Shown piece after piece: positions 32,735 to 41,265 of a stretch of 45,576 nt of DNA (its first letter is position 1; every line of letters begins with the position of its first letter). Both the position numbers and the translations under genes were made by a program. The notes beneath the pieces are model-generated. The model ran no database searches, was not told the DNA's origin, and worked only from the letters and a program-made list of their open reading frames with translations. The DNA comes from CAYGWX01 sp964353855 [NCBI: uncultured bacterium] (GTDB taxonomy: Bacteria; Edwardsbacteria; CAYGWX01): assembly GCA_964353855.1 (NCBI GenBank), contig CAYGWX010000013.1, positions 923-46,498 on the forward strand, written 5' to 3'.

Positions 32735-34006
32735 CTATCCTCTGTGGAGTGCACACCGACCCCCGTCCTTGATGTGCTGCTCGAACTCCTCCCGGAACTT
32801 GGTCACGAACGACTTGAGCGGCCAGGCCTGGGCCTCGCCCATCGGGCAGATGGTCCGGCCGTCTATATTGAACGCGATGTCCAAGAGCAGGTCCACGTCG
32901 CTCATCTCTCCCTTGCCGTCCAGGATGCGGTGGAGCACGCGCTTGGCCCAGCCCGAGCCCTCCCGGCACGGGGTGCACTGCCCGCAGGATTCGTGGGCGT
33001 AGAAGTCGGTGATGACCGAGATGCTCTTCACCATGCAGGCGGTCTCGTCGAACACGATCATCCCGCCCGAGCCCAGCATGGACCCCTTCTGGGCTATGGA
33101 CTCGTAGTCCAGGAGCATCCCCTCGGTCTCTCTGGCCGTCATCACGTAGCCCGAGCTCCCTCCCGGAATCAGGGCCTTGAGCTTCCTTCCTTTTCTTACC
33201 CCGCCGCAATGCTCCTGCAGGAATTTGTCGAAGGGATGGCCCATCTCCACCTCGTACACCCCCGGCTTCTCGACATGCCCGGACACGCTCCAGAGCTTGG
33301 TCCCCTTGCTCTTCTCGGTTCCCATCCTGGCATAGGCCTCGCTGCCTTGCGTGATGATCCAGGGCAGGCTGGCCAGGGTCTCCACGTTATTGATCACCGT
33401 AGGGCATTTGTATAACCCCTCGACCGCCGGGAACGGCGGCTTGAGCCGGGGATAGCCCCGCTTGCCCTCGATGGATTCCAGCAAGCCCGTTTCTTCCCCG
33501 CAGATATAGGCCCCCGCGCCTCGGAACACGATGATGTCGCAGTCGAACCCGCTCCCCAGGATCTTCTTCCCGATATAGCCTCCCTTGCGGGCCTCCTCGA
33601 TGGCTTCGGTCAGGACTTTGGCCGGGTACACGAACTCCCCCCGGATGTAGATGAAAGCCAGGTGGGACTTGATGGCATGGCAGGCGATCAGGATGCCCTC
33701 CAGGACCGCGTGGGGGTCGCGCTCCATGAGCAAACGGTCCTTGAACGTCCCCGGCTCGCTCTCGTCCGCGTTGCAGACCACGTAGCGCGGCTTCGGCGAG
33801 TCCTTGGGCACGAAACTCCACTTCATCCCGGCCGGGAATCCCGCCCCGCCTCGTCCCCGGATGCCCGACTTCTTGGCCTCCTCGATGACCTCCTCGGGCT
33901 TCATCGCGAGCGCCTTCTTCAGGGCCTGATACCCGCCCCGAGCGAGGTAGGTTGCGAGCTTCCTCTGCTCCGGGTCTCCCGTGTATTTCGTCAGCACCAA
34001 TTCCAT
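32735..34006 (-). CDS. nuoF: NADH-quinone oxidoreductase subunit F
   Basis: The NADH- and FMN-binding subunit of complex I, where electrons enter. It is 423 residues, full length. Gly-rich NADH/FMN motifs GIRGRGGAGFPAGMKW (about 49-64) and CNADESEPGTFKDR are intact, as is the GAYICGEETGLLESIEG segment. The [4Fe-4S] N3 ligands are the SCGQCTPCREG cysteines plus the later Cys in RTICPMGEA. NuoE, its usual [2Fe-2S] partner and usually the gene immediately upstream, is missing; folB occupies that place, 13 bases upstream. Confidence 0.96.
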   Translation of the reverse strand: MELVLTKYTGDPEQRKLATYLARGGYQALKKALAMKPEEVIEEAKKSGIRGRGGAGFPAGMKWSFVPKDSPKPRYVVCNADESEPGTFKDRLLMERDPHAVLEGILIACHAIKSHLAFIYIRGEFVYPAKVLTEAIEEARKGGYIGKKILGSGFDCDIIVFRGAGAYICGEETGLLESIEGKRGYPRLKPPFPAVEGLYKCPTVINNVETLASLPWIITQGSEAYARMGTEKSKGTKLWSVSGHVEKPGVYEVEMGHPFDKFLQEHCGGVRKGRKLKALIPGGSSGYVMTARETEGMLLDYESIAQKGSMLGSGGMIVFDETACMVKSISVITDFYAHESCGQCTPCREGSGWAKRVLHRILDGKGEMSDVDLLLDIAFNIDGRTICPMGEAQAWPLKSFVTKFREEFEQHIKDGGRCALHRG

Positions 34007-34019
34007 GTGATTCCTCGCA

Positions 34020-34373
34020 TCATTTCTTCGTTCTCACGATCTCCACCCCGGGGACGACCCCTTTGGCGATCACCCCCGGCTTTCGTATCCTGACCCTGAC
34101 TTCCCTCACCTTGAACCGCCTCAACATCTCTCCGGCAATCATCTCCGCCCAGCACTCCAATAGATTCACGACCTTCCGCTCGACCACTTTCTTTGCGATC
34201 TGATAGAGCTCCCCGTAATCCACCGTATCCTCAAGCTCATCGCTCGTCCCCGCTTTCCGGCACGAAGTCACGACCTCCAGGTCCACCAGGACCTTCCGCC
34301 TCTTCCTCCTCTGCTCCGCGGTCACCCCGCATCGCCCGAAGAACGCCATCCCCTCTATGAGAATCCGGTCCAC
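34020..34373 (-). CDS. folB: Dihydroneopterin aldolase
   Basis: Cleaves dihydroneopterin to 6-hydroxymethyl-dihydropterin in folate synthesis. From the GTG complementary to 34371-34373 the product is 117 residues, starting VDRILIEGMAFFGRCGVTAEQRR, which matches the usual FolB N-terminus; a GTG 21 bases upstream gives an additional stretch encoded by a heptad repeat and is less likely. Other features are the conserved DTVDYGELYQIAKKVVE and NLLECWAEMIAGEML, where the Glu pair and Tyr form the pterin pocket, and VRVRIRKPG. It is embedded in the complex I run, between nuoD and nuoF. Confidence 0.9.
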   Translation of the reverse strand: MDRILIEGMAFFGRCGVTAEQRRKRRKVLVDLEVVTSCRKAGTSDELEDTVDYGELYQIAKKVVERKVVNLLECWAEMIAGEMLRRFKVREVRVRIRKPGVIAKGVVPGVEIVRTKK

Positions 34374-34399
34374 CTCACCCCTCACGCCTTGCACCTTAC
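34372..34399. repeat. Heptad array that supplies the folB ribosome binding site
   Basis: Four 7-bp units fill the nuoD-folB gap; on the minus strand they are of the type GTGAGGG and GTGAGGT. The GAGG cores stand at the position expected for the folB Shine-Dalgarno sequence, and the last unit overlaps the GTG start. Confidence 0.65.
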
Positions 34400-34403
34400 G
34401 CTT

Positions 34404-35609
34404 TTATCGGTCCAGTTCGCCCGCGATGATGTTCAGGCTCGCCATAATGGCCACTGCATCCGCGATGGTGTGGCCCGCGAGCATCTTCTCGTAAGCCTGG
34501 AAGAGCGCGAAGCAGGGCGGCCTCACCTTGATGCGGTAGGGCTTCCCGCTTCCGTCGCTCACGATGTAGAATCCCAATTCCCCGTTGGCCGCTTCGGTGA
34601 AGGAATAGACCTCGCCCGTGGGGACCCGGATGCCCTCGGTGACGACCTTGAAGTGGTTCATCAGGTTCTCGATGTTCGTGTAGGTCCCGCCCTTATCCGG
34701 AAGGGCCACCCGGGGGTCGTCCGTCATCACGGGTCCGGGCCGGAGCCGCTCCAGGGCTTGCTCGATGATCCTCATGCTTTGCCGCACTTCTTCCAGGCGC
34801 ACCAGGTAGCGGTCGAAGATGTCTCCGTTCCTACCGATGGGCACCTCGAACTCATAGGTTTCATAATCGTAATAGGGATGCGCCCGCCGCACATCGTAGG
34901 GCACCCCGCAGGCCCTCAAACAAGGCCCCGTCCACCCCCAGTCCAGCGCCTCCTCAGCGGACATGGCACCCACGCCCTTCGTCCGCTCGATGTAGATCGG
35001 ATTGTGGGTGTTCAGTCTATCGACATCGTCAAGATAACGGGGCAGGTTCTTCAGGATGTCCCGGCATTTGGCCTCGAATCCGGCGGGTGCATCCACGGCC
35101 AGCCCCCCGATCCTCCCGTAGGACACGGTCAAACGTGCCCCGCAGCAGGCCTCCAGGAGCTCGTAGATCTCTTCCCGGGGCCGGAACGTGTACCAGAAAT
35201 TCGTGATCGCGCCCAAGTCCACGATGGACGGCCCGATGCAGGTCATGTGGTCCATGATGCGGTTGAATTCCAGGAGGATGACCCGCAGCACCTTGGCCCG
35301 CTCCGGGATCGCGATTCCCATCAGGTCCTCGACCGCCTTGCAGTATCCCACGTTGTTCATGAACGACGAGCAGTAGTTCAGCCGGTCCGTGAACGGGATG
35401 GCCTGGGTCCAGGTGTGCTCCTCGCACATCTTCTCGAAACAGCGGTGCAGGTACCCGATCTCGGCCCGGGCCTCCACGATCTTCTCCCCGTCCATCAGGC
35501 ACTGTGCCCGGAAGGTCCCGTGCGTGGCCGGGTGCGATGGCCCGATGTTGATGATCATCCGTTGCCCGACGTCGGGTTGATCCAGGATATCCTCTTCCGT
35601 CATCGCCAT
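34404..35609 (-). CDS. nuoD: NADH-quinone oxidoreductase subunit D
   Basis: The 49-kDa-type subunit that forms the quinone site with NuoB. The frame is open further upstream, but ATG at 35609 has GAGG 8 bases before it and gives 401 residues, a standard length. Motifs: INIGPSHPATHGTFR (quinone-site His), RADIGYLHR-like EARAEIGYLHRCFEK, FTDRLNYCSSFMNN, and a C-terminal RIKVRPPCFALFQAYEKMLAGHTIADAVAIMASLN with the family-ending GELDR. There are no CxxC nickel-binding pairs, which excludes an energy-converting hydrogenase large subunit. Confidence 0.96.
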   Translation of the reverse strand: MAMTEEDILDQPDVGQRMIINIGPSHPATHGTFRAQCLMDGEKIVEARAEIGYLHRCFEKMCEEHTWTQAIPFTDRLNYCSSFMNNVGYCKAVEDLMGIAIPERAKVLRVILLEFNRIMDHMTCIGPSIVDLGAITNFWYTFRPREEIYELLEACCGARLTVSYGRIGGLAVDAPAGFEAKCRDILKNLPRYLDDVDRLNTHNPIYIERTKGVGAMSAEEALDWGWTGPCLRACGVPYDVRRAHPYYDYETYEFEVPIGRNGDIFDRYLVRLEEVRQSMRIIEQALERLRPGPVMTDDPRVALPDKGGTYTNIENLMNHFKVVTEGIRVPTGEVYSFTEAANGELGFYIVSDGSGKPYRIKVRPPCFALFQAYEKMLAGHTIADAVAIMASLNIIAGELDR

Positions 35610-35647
35610 CTTATTTGCCTCACTAACAAGGGTATGAAAATTGCCGC

Positions 35648-36460
35648 TTAGGTCTTTATGCCACGATAGAAATGGTTTACCGGCCCGTGGCCGTGCCCGA
35701 TGGGGTAGGCCTTCTGGATCGCCAGGGTCAGATAACGCTTCGCGGCCTTGATCGCGGTCAGCGGCTCCAACCCCTTTGCCAGTCCGGCCGCAATAGCCGC
35801 GGAGAACGTGCATCCGGTTCCGTGGGTGCTTGTGGTCTCGATACGTTCGGCGCTGAGCCGGGTGAACTTCTTTCCGTCGTAGACCGTATCCACGGCCTTC
35901 CCCTCTCGGTGCCCGCCTTTCAGGACCACGATCTTCGGCCCCATCCCGGCGATCTTCCGGCAGGCTTCCTCGGCCTCCTCCTTGGTTTCGATCTTATGGC
36001 CGACCAGCCTCTCGGCCTCCGGCCAGTTCGGGGTCACGACCAAGGCGCAGGGCAGAAGCTCGGTCACGAGCGCGTCCACGGCCTCAGGCTGGAGCAGGGC
36101 CGCCCCGCTTTTGGAAACCATCACCGGGTCCACGACCAGTTTCTTGAGTTTGTGTTTGCGGACCTTCTCGGCCACGACCTCTATCAGGCCCGCGCTGGAG
36201 AGCATCCCGGTCTTGGCCGCGTCTACCCCGATGTCCGAGACGACGGCATCGATCTGGGCGGCCACCATCTCCGGACAAAGCTCCTCGATCGCCGTGACCT
36301 CCCGTGTGTTCTGGGCCGTCACTGCGGTCAGGGCGCTCGTGCCATACACCCCCAGGGCGGCGAAGGTCTTGAGGTCCGCCTGGATACCGGCCCCGCCCCC
36401 GGAGTCCGAGCCCGCGATGGTCAGGGCTACCGGGACCCTATGTTTTTTATACTTCACCAC
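35648..36460 (-). CDS. thiD: Hydroxymethylpyrimidine/phosphomethylpyrimidine kinase
   Basis: Phosphorylates HMP and HMP-phosphate for thiamine synthesis. The 270-residue ribokinase-fold enzyme shows VALTIAGSDSGGGAGIQADLKTFAALGVYG near the start, TAVTAQNT, DPVMVSKSGAALL, TPNWPEAERLVG and the anion-hole motif STHGTGCTFSAAIAAGLA. It has no other thi genes beside it and lies inside the nuo run, 38 bases before nuoD. Confidence 0.96.
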   Translation of the reverse strand: MVKYKKHRVPVALTIAGSDSGGGAGIQADLKTFAALGVYGTSALTAVTAQNTREVTAIEELCPEMVAAQIDAVVSDIGVDAAKTGMLSSAGLIEVVAEKVRKHKLKKLVVDPVMVSKSGAALLQPEAVDALVTELLPCALVVTPNWPEAERLVGHKIETKEEAEEACRKIAGMGPKIVVLKGGHREGKAVDTVYDGKKFTRLSAERIETTSTHGTGCTFSAAIAAGLAKGLEPLTAIKAAKRYLTLAIQKAYPIGHGHGPVNHFYRGIKT

Positions 36461-36475
36461 TATATCTTTCTATCA

Positions 36476-37105
36476 TTAGTAGGGTGCTGCTAAAAACAAG
36501 CATATGACAAAAAAGACGGCCCAAAGAACACTAAATATCGCAACTCCCAATTCAAGCAAAAGGATAAAATAAACTAAGGTCTGCTTGTACTCTTTAATTA
36601 TAAAGTCTTCATGACGGGTAACAACAAAGCATAAGTAACTAAGAAGGCCGGAGACGATCAACAGGATAAACAAGAAAAGCCAAGAGCGACTCAATTCCCA
36701 TATGCTTTGCAGCTTTCCTTTCGGCCTTTTATCTAAGAAGAATGTTTCCTCATCGCCGCCATAAGCACATTTGCTGACTACCCTACCCTGCTTATAACTG
36801 ACAACGACCCAACTACCCGAGTCAGCAATCCATATGGGGATGTAGTAACTGTATATCTCGTCGTAATCTCCCTCAAGTTGTGCCCTTGAGGGCATTTCAT
36901 GTCCCAAGCTTCCTTCGCCAAGAATGGCCTCGACCTGTTTCTTATCCGCTCCTAACGTTATGGCATCGTATTTATTACGTTGGGTAATGTAATTCTTATC
37001 AAAAAAATAATTAATGGTCGCTGCGATTCCGCCGAAGAGAAACGTGAGGATGAGCCCGATTATAGCTAACTTATTAACCCTCTTCCGAAGCTTCTCTTTT
37101 TCCAT
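36476..37105 (-). CDS. AT-rich membrane protein with a BamE/SmpA-like stretch
   Basis: A 209-residue protein of unknown function. One membrane segment lies near residues 13-33, an exported domain of about 100 residues follows, and two more segments occupy about 140-163 and 178-203. The exported part begins YDAITLGADKKQVEAILGEG, which resembles the start of the SmpA/OmlA (BamE-like) fold found in short envelope lipoproteins; the rest is not recognised. The gene is markedly AT-rich against nuoC and thiD, yet it is 20 bases from nuoC and 15 bases from thiD, in the sense direction. Confidence 0.65.
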   Translation of the reverse strand: MEKEKLRKRVNKLAIIGLILTFLFGGIAATINYFFDKNYITQRNKYDAITLGADKKQVEAILGEGSLGHEMPSRAQLEGDYDEIYSYYIPIWIADSGSWVVVSYKQGRVVSKCAYGGDEETFFLDKRPKGKLQSIWELSRSWLFLFILLIVSGLLSYLCFVVTRHEDFIIKEYKQTLVYFILLLELGVAIFSVLWAVFFVICLFLAAPY

Positions 37106-37125
37106 TGATTCAGCATATGCTTGGA

Positions 37126-37758
37126 TTAGGGCTCGGAATCCTTGGCTACTCGGATCCCTTCCCTCTCGAACCGCGCGATCTCCTCCGGGCTGAAAGCATC
37201 GTGGGTCTGTTTCAGGAGATGCCGCCGCCCGGGTTCATAGTCTTTCCTCAGGGCGTGCCCCTTGAAGTCCTGGTGGCAGAGGATGCGCCGCAGGTCGGGG
37301 TGACCTTTGAACGTGATGCCGAACATATCGTAAGCCTCGCGCTCGAACCAGTTAGCTGCCTTCCATACCGAGGTCACGGAGTCCACCATCGGATCCTCCT
37401 CGGGCACGCGCACCTTCAACCTCACGCGGTGCTTTTTGGGGAAGGAATACAGGTGATAGACTATATCGAATCGTTCCTTGCGCTCGAGCTTCGGTGACTC
37501 CAGCCCCGGCCACTCGATGGTCGTGGCCACCGTGCCCTCCCGCTTCTTCCCAAAGGCTGAATAGTCTACCCCGCAGATATCCAGCAGGAGATTGTAATCC
37601 GTCTCCGGGTCCTCTTTCAAGGTCCGGCACACCTTGAGGATGTCCTCCCTCCGGACCGTGATCACGAGATACCCCAGCTTCTCCTCTGCCTCCAGCACGG
37701 AGGCGGGATGTTTTTCCTTCAGGACTCTTACCGTCACATTCTCGGATAAATCCGTCAT
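37126..37758 (-). CDS. nuoC: NADH-quinone oxidoreductase subunit C
   Basis: The 30-kDa-type subunit of the peripheral arm. The 210-residue product contains the family signature WFEREAYDMFGITFKGHPDLRRIL near residue 137, with the RKDYEP-type motif (GHALRKDYEPGRR) following. NuoC and NuoD are separate here, unlike the fused forms of some Proteobacteria. The C-terminal 30 residues (LLKQTHDAFSPEEIARFER) are a short extension. It is the first gene of the complex I run on this strand; the upstream gap holds an 11-bp-period array, and nuoA and nuoB are not adjacent. Confidence 0.95.
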   Translation of the reverse strand: MTDLSENVTVRVLKEKHPASVLEAEEKLGYLVITVRREDILKVCRTLKEDPETDYNLLLDICGVDYSAFGKKREGTVATTIEWPGLESPKLERKERFDIVYHLYSFPKKHRVRLKVRVPEEDPMVDSVTSVWKAANWFEREAYDMFGITFKGHPDLRRILCHQDFKGHALRKDYEPGRRHLLKQTHDAFSPEEIARFEREGIRVAKDSEP

Positions 37759-37802
37759 CTTCTTCCTGTGCTCCTGAATGGTAGTATTATGACCTCAACG
37801 CC

Positions 37803-37901
37803 AGTAATTGAACGATAGATGGGCGATACATGGGGGACAAACGGCAGACAAATGGCCCGAGGACCTCGTGCAGTCCTCCCGCAGCCCCCCTGCAACCCTC
37901 C
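37803..37901. repeat. 11-bp-period degenerate array (locus 3)
   Basis: Nine 11-bp units between the aldo/keto reductase gene and nuoC. The early units keep A at positions 2 and 4 (GATAGATGGGC at 37814-37824, GACAAATGGCC at 37847-37857) and the late ones share TGCA and a C-rich end (TGCAGTCCTCC at 37869-37879). Confidence 0.75.
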
Positions 37902-37912
37902 GATTCCTTTCC

Positions 37913-38695
37913 TCATTTTTTATACAGCTTCTCCCCGATCCTTCTCGCCCTGGCCATTTCTTCCGGGGTAAGCGGGCCAAGTTCCAAGGCCTTCAGGTTC
38001 TCCCGCATTTCCCGGGCGTTCTTGGGTCCCGTGATCGCAACGTGCACAAAGGGATTGGCCAACGCAAAGCGATAACAGTCTGCCGCGGTCAAAGGCTCCT
38101 CCCCCTTGGGCATCCTGCTCTTGGTAATCAGTTGCCGCCAATTGGTCACCGTAAAGGCCGCGACCCCCGGCCCGTTCTCTTTGGGAAGATGAGGAAAGAT
38201 GTCCCTCTCCGCACCAATGTGAACGGCATTATAGCGGACGTGATAAATGTCAAACAGCCTTTCCCTTTCCCAGGCCGGGACCATCCCGCGTTTGTGCGTG
38301 GAGATGCCGAGGAACCGAACCTTGCCCTGTTCCACGAGCTCTCGCCCCGCCTCCAAAAGTCCCTTTCCCGGGGTGCGGTTGAACCAGCCGAAGAGCAGGA
38401 TGTCCAGATAGTCCAGCTTAAGCCTCCGAAGCGCGCCCTCTACGGACCGGGTGAGATACCACGGCCAGCGGGTGTACCCATGGACCGCGACCACCATCTT
38501 CTCTCGATTCCTTTTGGCGATGGCCCGGATCCCATCGGCCAAGCCTTTCCTGCGGATGGAGCCCCAGTAGAGATAGTTCGCTCCCTTCTCAAAGGCTTCC
38601 TCCACCGCCTTCCCCGGGATTCCGTAGCTGGACGCCACGCCCAGCCTTCCGACCACCAACCCGGTCCGTCCTAAGACGATGGGAGTGAAGCTCAT
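37913..38695 (-). CDS. Aldo/keto reductase family protein
   Basis: The 260-residue product starts at the ATG overlapping the ccmF stop (ATGA). It follows the AKR barrel: LGRTGLVVGRLGVASSYG, YLYWGS (the Tyr in the usual active-site place), the SVEGALRRLKLDYLDILLFGWFN segment with the conserved Asp-Tyr-Ile/Leu-Asp, KVRFLGISTH, and a C-terminal VAITGPKNAREMRENLKAL that would bind NAD(P)H. It is shorter than typical AKRs (300 or more) and lacks a C-terminal [4Fe-4S] domain. The substrate is unknown; the operon context gives no strong hint. Confidence 0.85.
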   Translation of the reverse strand: MSFTPIVLGRTGLVVGRLGVASSYGIPGKAVEEAFEKGANYLYWGSIRRKGLADGIRAIAKRNREKMVVAVHGYTRWPWYLTRSVEGALRRLKLDYLDILLFGWFNRTPGKGLLEAGRELVEQGKVRFLGISTHKRGMVPAWERERLFDIYHVRYNAVHIGAERDIFPHLPKENGPGVAAFTVTNWRQLITKSRMPKGEEPLTAADCYRFALANPFVHVAITGPKNAREMRENLKALELGPLTPEEMARARRIGEKLYKK

Positions 38696-40884
38696 CCGCG
38701 GGGCCCGGCCTCCCTGAACCGCTGCCACGCCGACAAGATTAAGCCGATGATAACGAGGGTCGTCCCCAGCCAGAAGAGATTGATCAGGGGCTTAATACTT
38801 ACCTCCATGGTCAGGAACTCGTTGGTTGCCCCGGTTTCCTTGACCGCGCCGGGGAGGCCGTGGAACTCCAAGACGACCCTTCCGCTCGTGGCATCTACCT
38901 GGGAGAGCATCACATCGCCTCCTCCGGGGACATTCACGGGTTCGCTCCTCGGCCCCTGAGTCGTGGTCATGAAGTACGGTATCACCGGATAGATCTTCCC
39001 GCCCTTCATGACCTCCAGGATGGCCCCCACCGTGACCCCCGGCCCCTCGCCCATGTGCGAGATGTCGAACTTCAGGAACTTGACCCGGAGCCCCTGGATA
39101 TCTTTCTCCTCCCCCTTCTTTAAGGCCAGGCTCTGACCTTCTTTGTCTCCGGTTCGGTAATGCTCGATGGGCGAGAGGTAAAGGTCATATAACGGATACC
39201 GACGGATGGCCGGGGTCTTCATGAACCCCTGGTTGTATCCGCTGTAGAAAAGCTGGGGACGGGCCGTGAACTGCTCCCCCTTTCCGGACACGCCGACCGA
39301 CATTTCTCCCCGTGCGGTCCCGGGAACCTCCCTCCACCCCTGATAGATTAGCGAGTATCCCAAGGCCTCCTGGGTCATGTTCAAGGGAAGGTTCACCCTC
39401 TGGCTACGGGTGTAGCCTTCGGAGGTCACTGCGCCCACGAGAAGCAAGCCCACCCCGAGATGGGAGACCACGGACCCGACCCGGGCCAAGCTCCTTGAAC
39501 GCAGTCTGAGGTACCCGAAGATATCCGTGAGGGCCGCGAAACAGGAAAACGTAATCAGGAGCCAGAACAGCGGATTCCTCACCCCCAGAGCCCAGGCTGC
39601 CACGCCGCAAGCGATGCTCAGGACTAAAGCCAGATAGAAACTCCAGGTGATCGCCTTTCCTTCGCGTAGGAACCTTGGCAGGGTGGCAAGCCCTAACAGC
39701 AAGGCCCCTAAAATTGACAGGGGGGCGATGACGGTCTGGTAGTAACTCGCCTGCACGCCGTAGGGCTTTCCCGCGAGCCGGGTGAGGAGCGGCGAAGACA
39801 TCCCCAGGAGCACGAGCAGAGCGATGGCCAGAAAAAGAAAGAGCGAGAGCCCCAGGTAAGGTTCGACAGTCCTCCAATCCCAGAGGAGCCCCGGACTCTT
39901 GAGGAGCTTCCATCTCCAAAGGAGAAGAACCAGAGCTCCGAGCGCGAACAGCCCGATGAACCCCACCAGAAATCCGTTGATACCCAGGTCCGTGAAGGAA
40001 TGCACGGAGAAGTCGGCCAGGACCCCGGACCGGGTCAGGAACGTGCCATAAATCACCAGGAGGAAACCCAGGCTGGCCAGGACGGCGTTCGTTCGTCCGA
40101 GGCTTCCCCGCCTTCGTTGGAGGAGAAGGCCGTGCAGGAGCGCCAGGGACACGACCCAGGGCACGAAGGAGGAGTTCTCCACCGGGTCCCAGCCCCAGTA
40201 ACCTCCCCATCCCAGGGTCTTGTAGGCCCAATAGGCCCCCAGGATGATTCCCAGCCCCAAGACTAGGCTTCCCAGGCCCGTCCACGGCAGGGCACGTTTC
40301 ACCCATCCATCCTTGTCCCCCCGCAAGAGACCGGCGAGGGCGAAGGCGAAGGGCACTGCCAGGAGCACGTACCCCGCGAACAGAGCCGGGGGATGCACCA
40401 CCATCCAGGGGTCCACGAGGAGCGGATTCAGCCCACGCCCGTCCTCCGGAACCTCCGGAAGGAGCAGGAATGGACCCCGTTTCACCAGGATCAAGAGAAG
40501 GAAGGATTGAATCGCTCCGTAAATTCCCATCACCCCGGGCTCCATCTCTTTGGCCGATCTCATAAGAAAAAGGCCGACAATGGCCCCGAAGGCTGCCCAC
40601 AAGAGAAACGTCCCTTCCTGGCCGGCCCAGAATGACGAGACGAGATAGAAGAGCGGCAGGTTTCGTGAGCTGTATTCCGCTACGTAACGATACGCGAAGC
40701 GGTGGCCGAGAAAGTGAGAAAGGAGTACGACCGAGGCCAGGACCAGGAACAAGGTTTCGCCCCCAAAGAGCCACCGCGCCCCGTTGAGCAGTTTCACCTT
40801 CCCCCGCTCGGCCAGGAAGTAGAAGGCCACGGAGGCCAGGGAGAGGAGGAAAGCCACCCATAGGAGGATCTGTCCGAAGTTCAC
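38692..40884 (-). CDS. ccmF: Cytochrome c heme lyase subunit CcmF
   Basis: Receives heme from holo-CcmE and attaches it to apocytochrome c. The start is the GTG overlapping the ccmE stop (GTGA), giving 730 residues and about 14-15 membrane segments. The WWD heme-handling domain reads GWGGYWGWDPVENSSFVPW near residue 225, and the conserved VVHPPALFAGY and YGTFLTRSGVLADFSVHSF motifs are intact. A large periplasmic domain comes before the final membrane segment. The upstream in-frame ATG at 40917 lies inside ccmE and is not needed. Confidence 0.95.
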   Translation of the reverse strand: MNFGQILLWVAFLLSLASVAFYFLAERGKVKLLNGARWLFGGETLFLVLASVVLLSHFLGHRFAYRYVAEYSSRNLPLFYLVSSFWAGQEGTFLLWAAFGAIVGLFLMRSAKEMEPGVMGIYGAIQSFLLLILVKRGPFLLLPEVPEDGRGLNPLLVDPWMVVHPPALFAGYVLLAVPFAFALAGLLRGDKDGWVKRALPWTGLGSLVLGLGIILGAYWAYKTLGWGGYWGWDPVENSSFVPWVVSLALLHGLLLQRRRGSLGRTNAVLASLGFLLVIYGTFLTRSGVLADFSVHSFTDLGINGFLVGFIGLFALGALVLLLWRWKLLKSPGLLWDWRTVEPYLGLSLFLFLAIALLVLLGMSSPLLTRLAGKPYGVQASYYQTVIAPLSILGALLLGLATLPRFLREGKAITWSFYLALVLSIACGVAAWALGVRNPLFWLLITFSCFAALTDIFGYLRLRSRSLARVGSVVSHLGVGLLLVGAVTSEGYTRSQRVNLPLNMTQEALGYSLIYQGWREVPGTARGEMSVGVSGKGEQFTARPQLFYSGYNQGFMKTPAIRRYPLYDLYLSPIEHYRTGDKEGQSLALKKGEEKDIQGLRVKFLKFDISHMGEGPGVTVGAILEVMKGGKIYPVIPYFMTTTQGPRSEPVNVPGGGDVMLSQVDATSGRVVLEFHGLPGAVKETGATNEFLTMEVSIKPLINLFWLGTTLVIIGLILSAWQRFREAGPRG

Positions 40885-41258
40885 TTCTTTTCCAGGGCCT
40901 GATACTTGGAGGGGCACTTCACAAGGATCTGGTCGGCTTGAAAGGCCCCGTCCCGGTAGGTTCCGATGGCCACCAAGCTCGTAGCCTGCCCGAAGTTCCC
41001 CGGCCTAACCCCCCGATAGGTCACGGGCATGGTCTTCCCCTTGCCATCCGTGAGATTGAAGCGCAGGATGCCCTCATTCGGATCGTACTTGGCCGAAGCC
41101 TGGTCGATCGTCCCATTTACCTGAACCACGCTGCGACTGGCCTCCGCTTCAGCGAAGCTGAGGTAGGGCGTCATGTTCCTGCGCAGGGACAATAACCCAA
41201 AGCATACCCCCGCCACGATGATCACCAGTCCGATGAGATATTTAACTTTTCCTTTCAC
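40881..41258 (-). CDS. ccmE: Heme chaperone CcmE, Cys (CxxxY) type
   Basis: Carries heme from CcmABCD to CcmF in the periplasm. The 125-residue protein has an N-terminal membrane anchor (about 5-25) and an OB-fold domain (VQVNGTIDQ, LRFNLTDGKGKTMPVTYRGVRPGNF, VAIGTYRDG). The heme-attachment motif reads ILVKCPSKY, i.e. C-x3-Y in place of the usual H-x3-Y. That variant is known from Desulfovibrio and archaeal Ccm systems that also lack CcmH. No ccmG or ccmH is found in the operon, which fits. Confidence 0.94.
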   Translation of the reverse strand: MKGKVKYLIGLVIIVAGVCFGLLSLRRNMTPYLSFAEAEASRSVVQVNGTIDQASAKYDPNEGILRFNLTDGKGKTMPVTYRGVRPGNFGQATSLVAIGTYRDGAFQADQILVKCPSKYQALEKK

Positions 41259-41265
41259 GGGCCTT

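Noticed and set aside
32379-33209. 276-codon minus-strand frame overlapping the 3' end of nuoF
   Set aside because: It is out of frame with nuoF and runs into the 11-bp array, which explains its repetitive residues (Thr-Lys-rich periods).
34404-35609. Large subunit of an energy-converting [NiFe] hydrogenase
   Set aside because: The N- and C-terminal CxxC nickel-binding pairs are missing, and the quinone-site HPATHG motif of NuoD is present.
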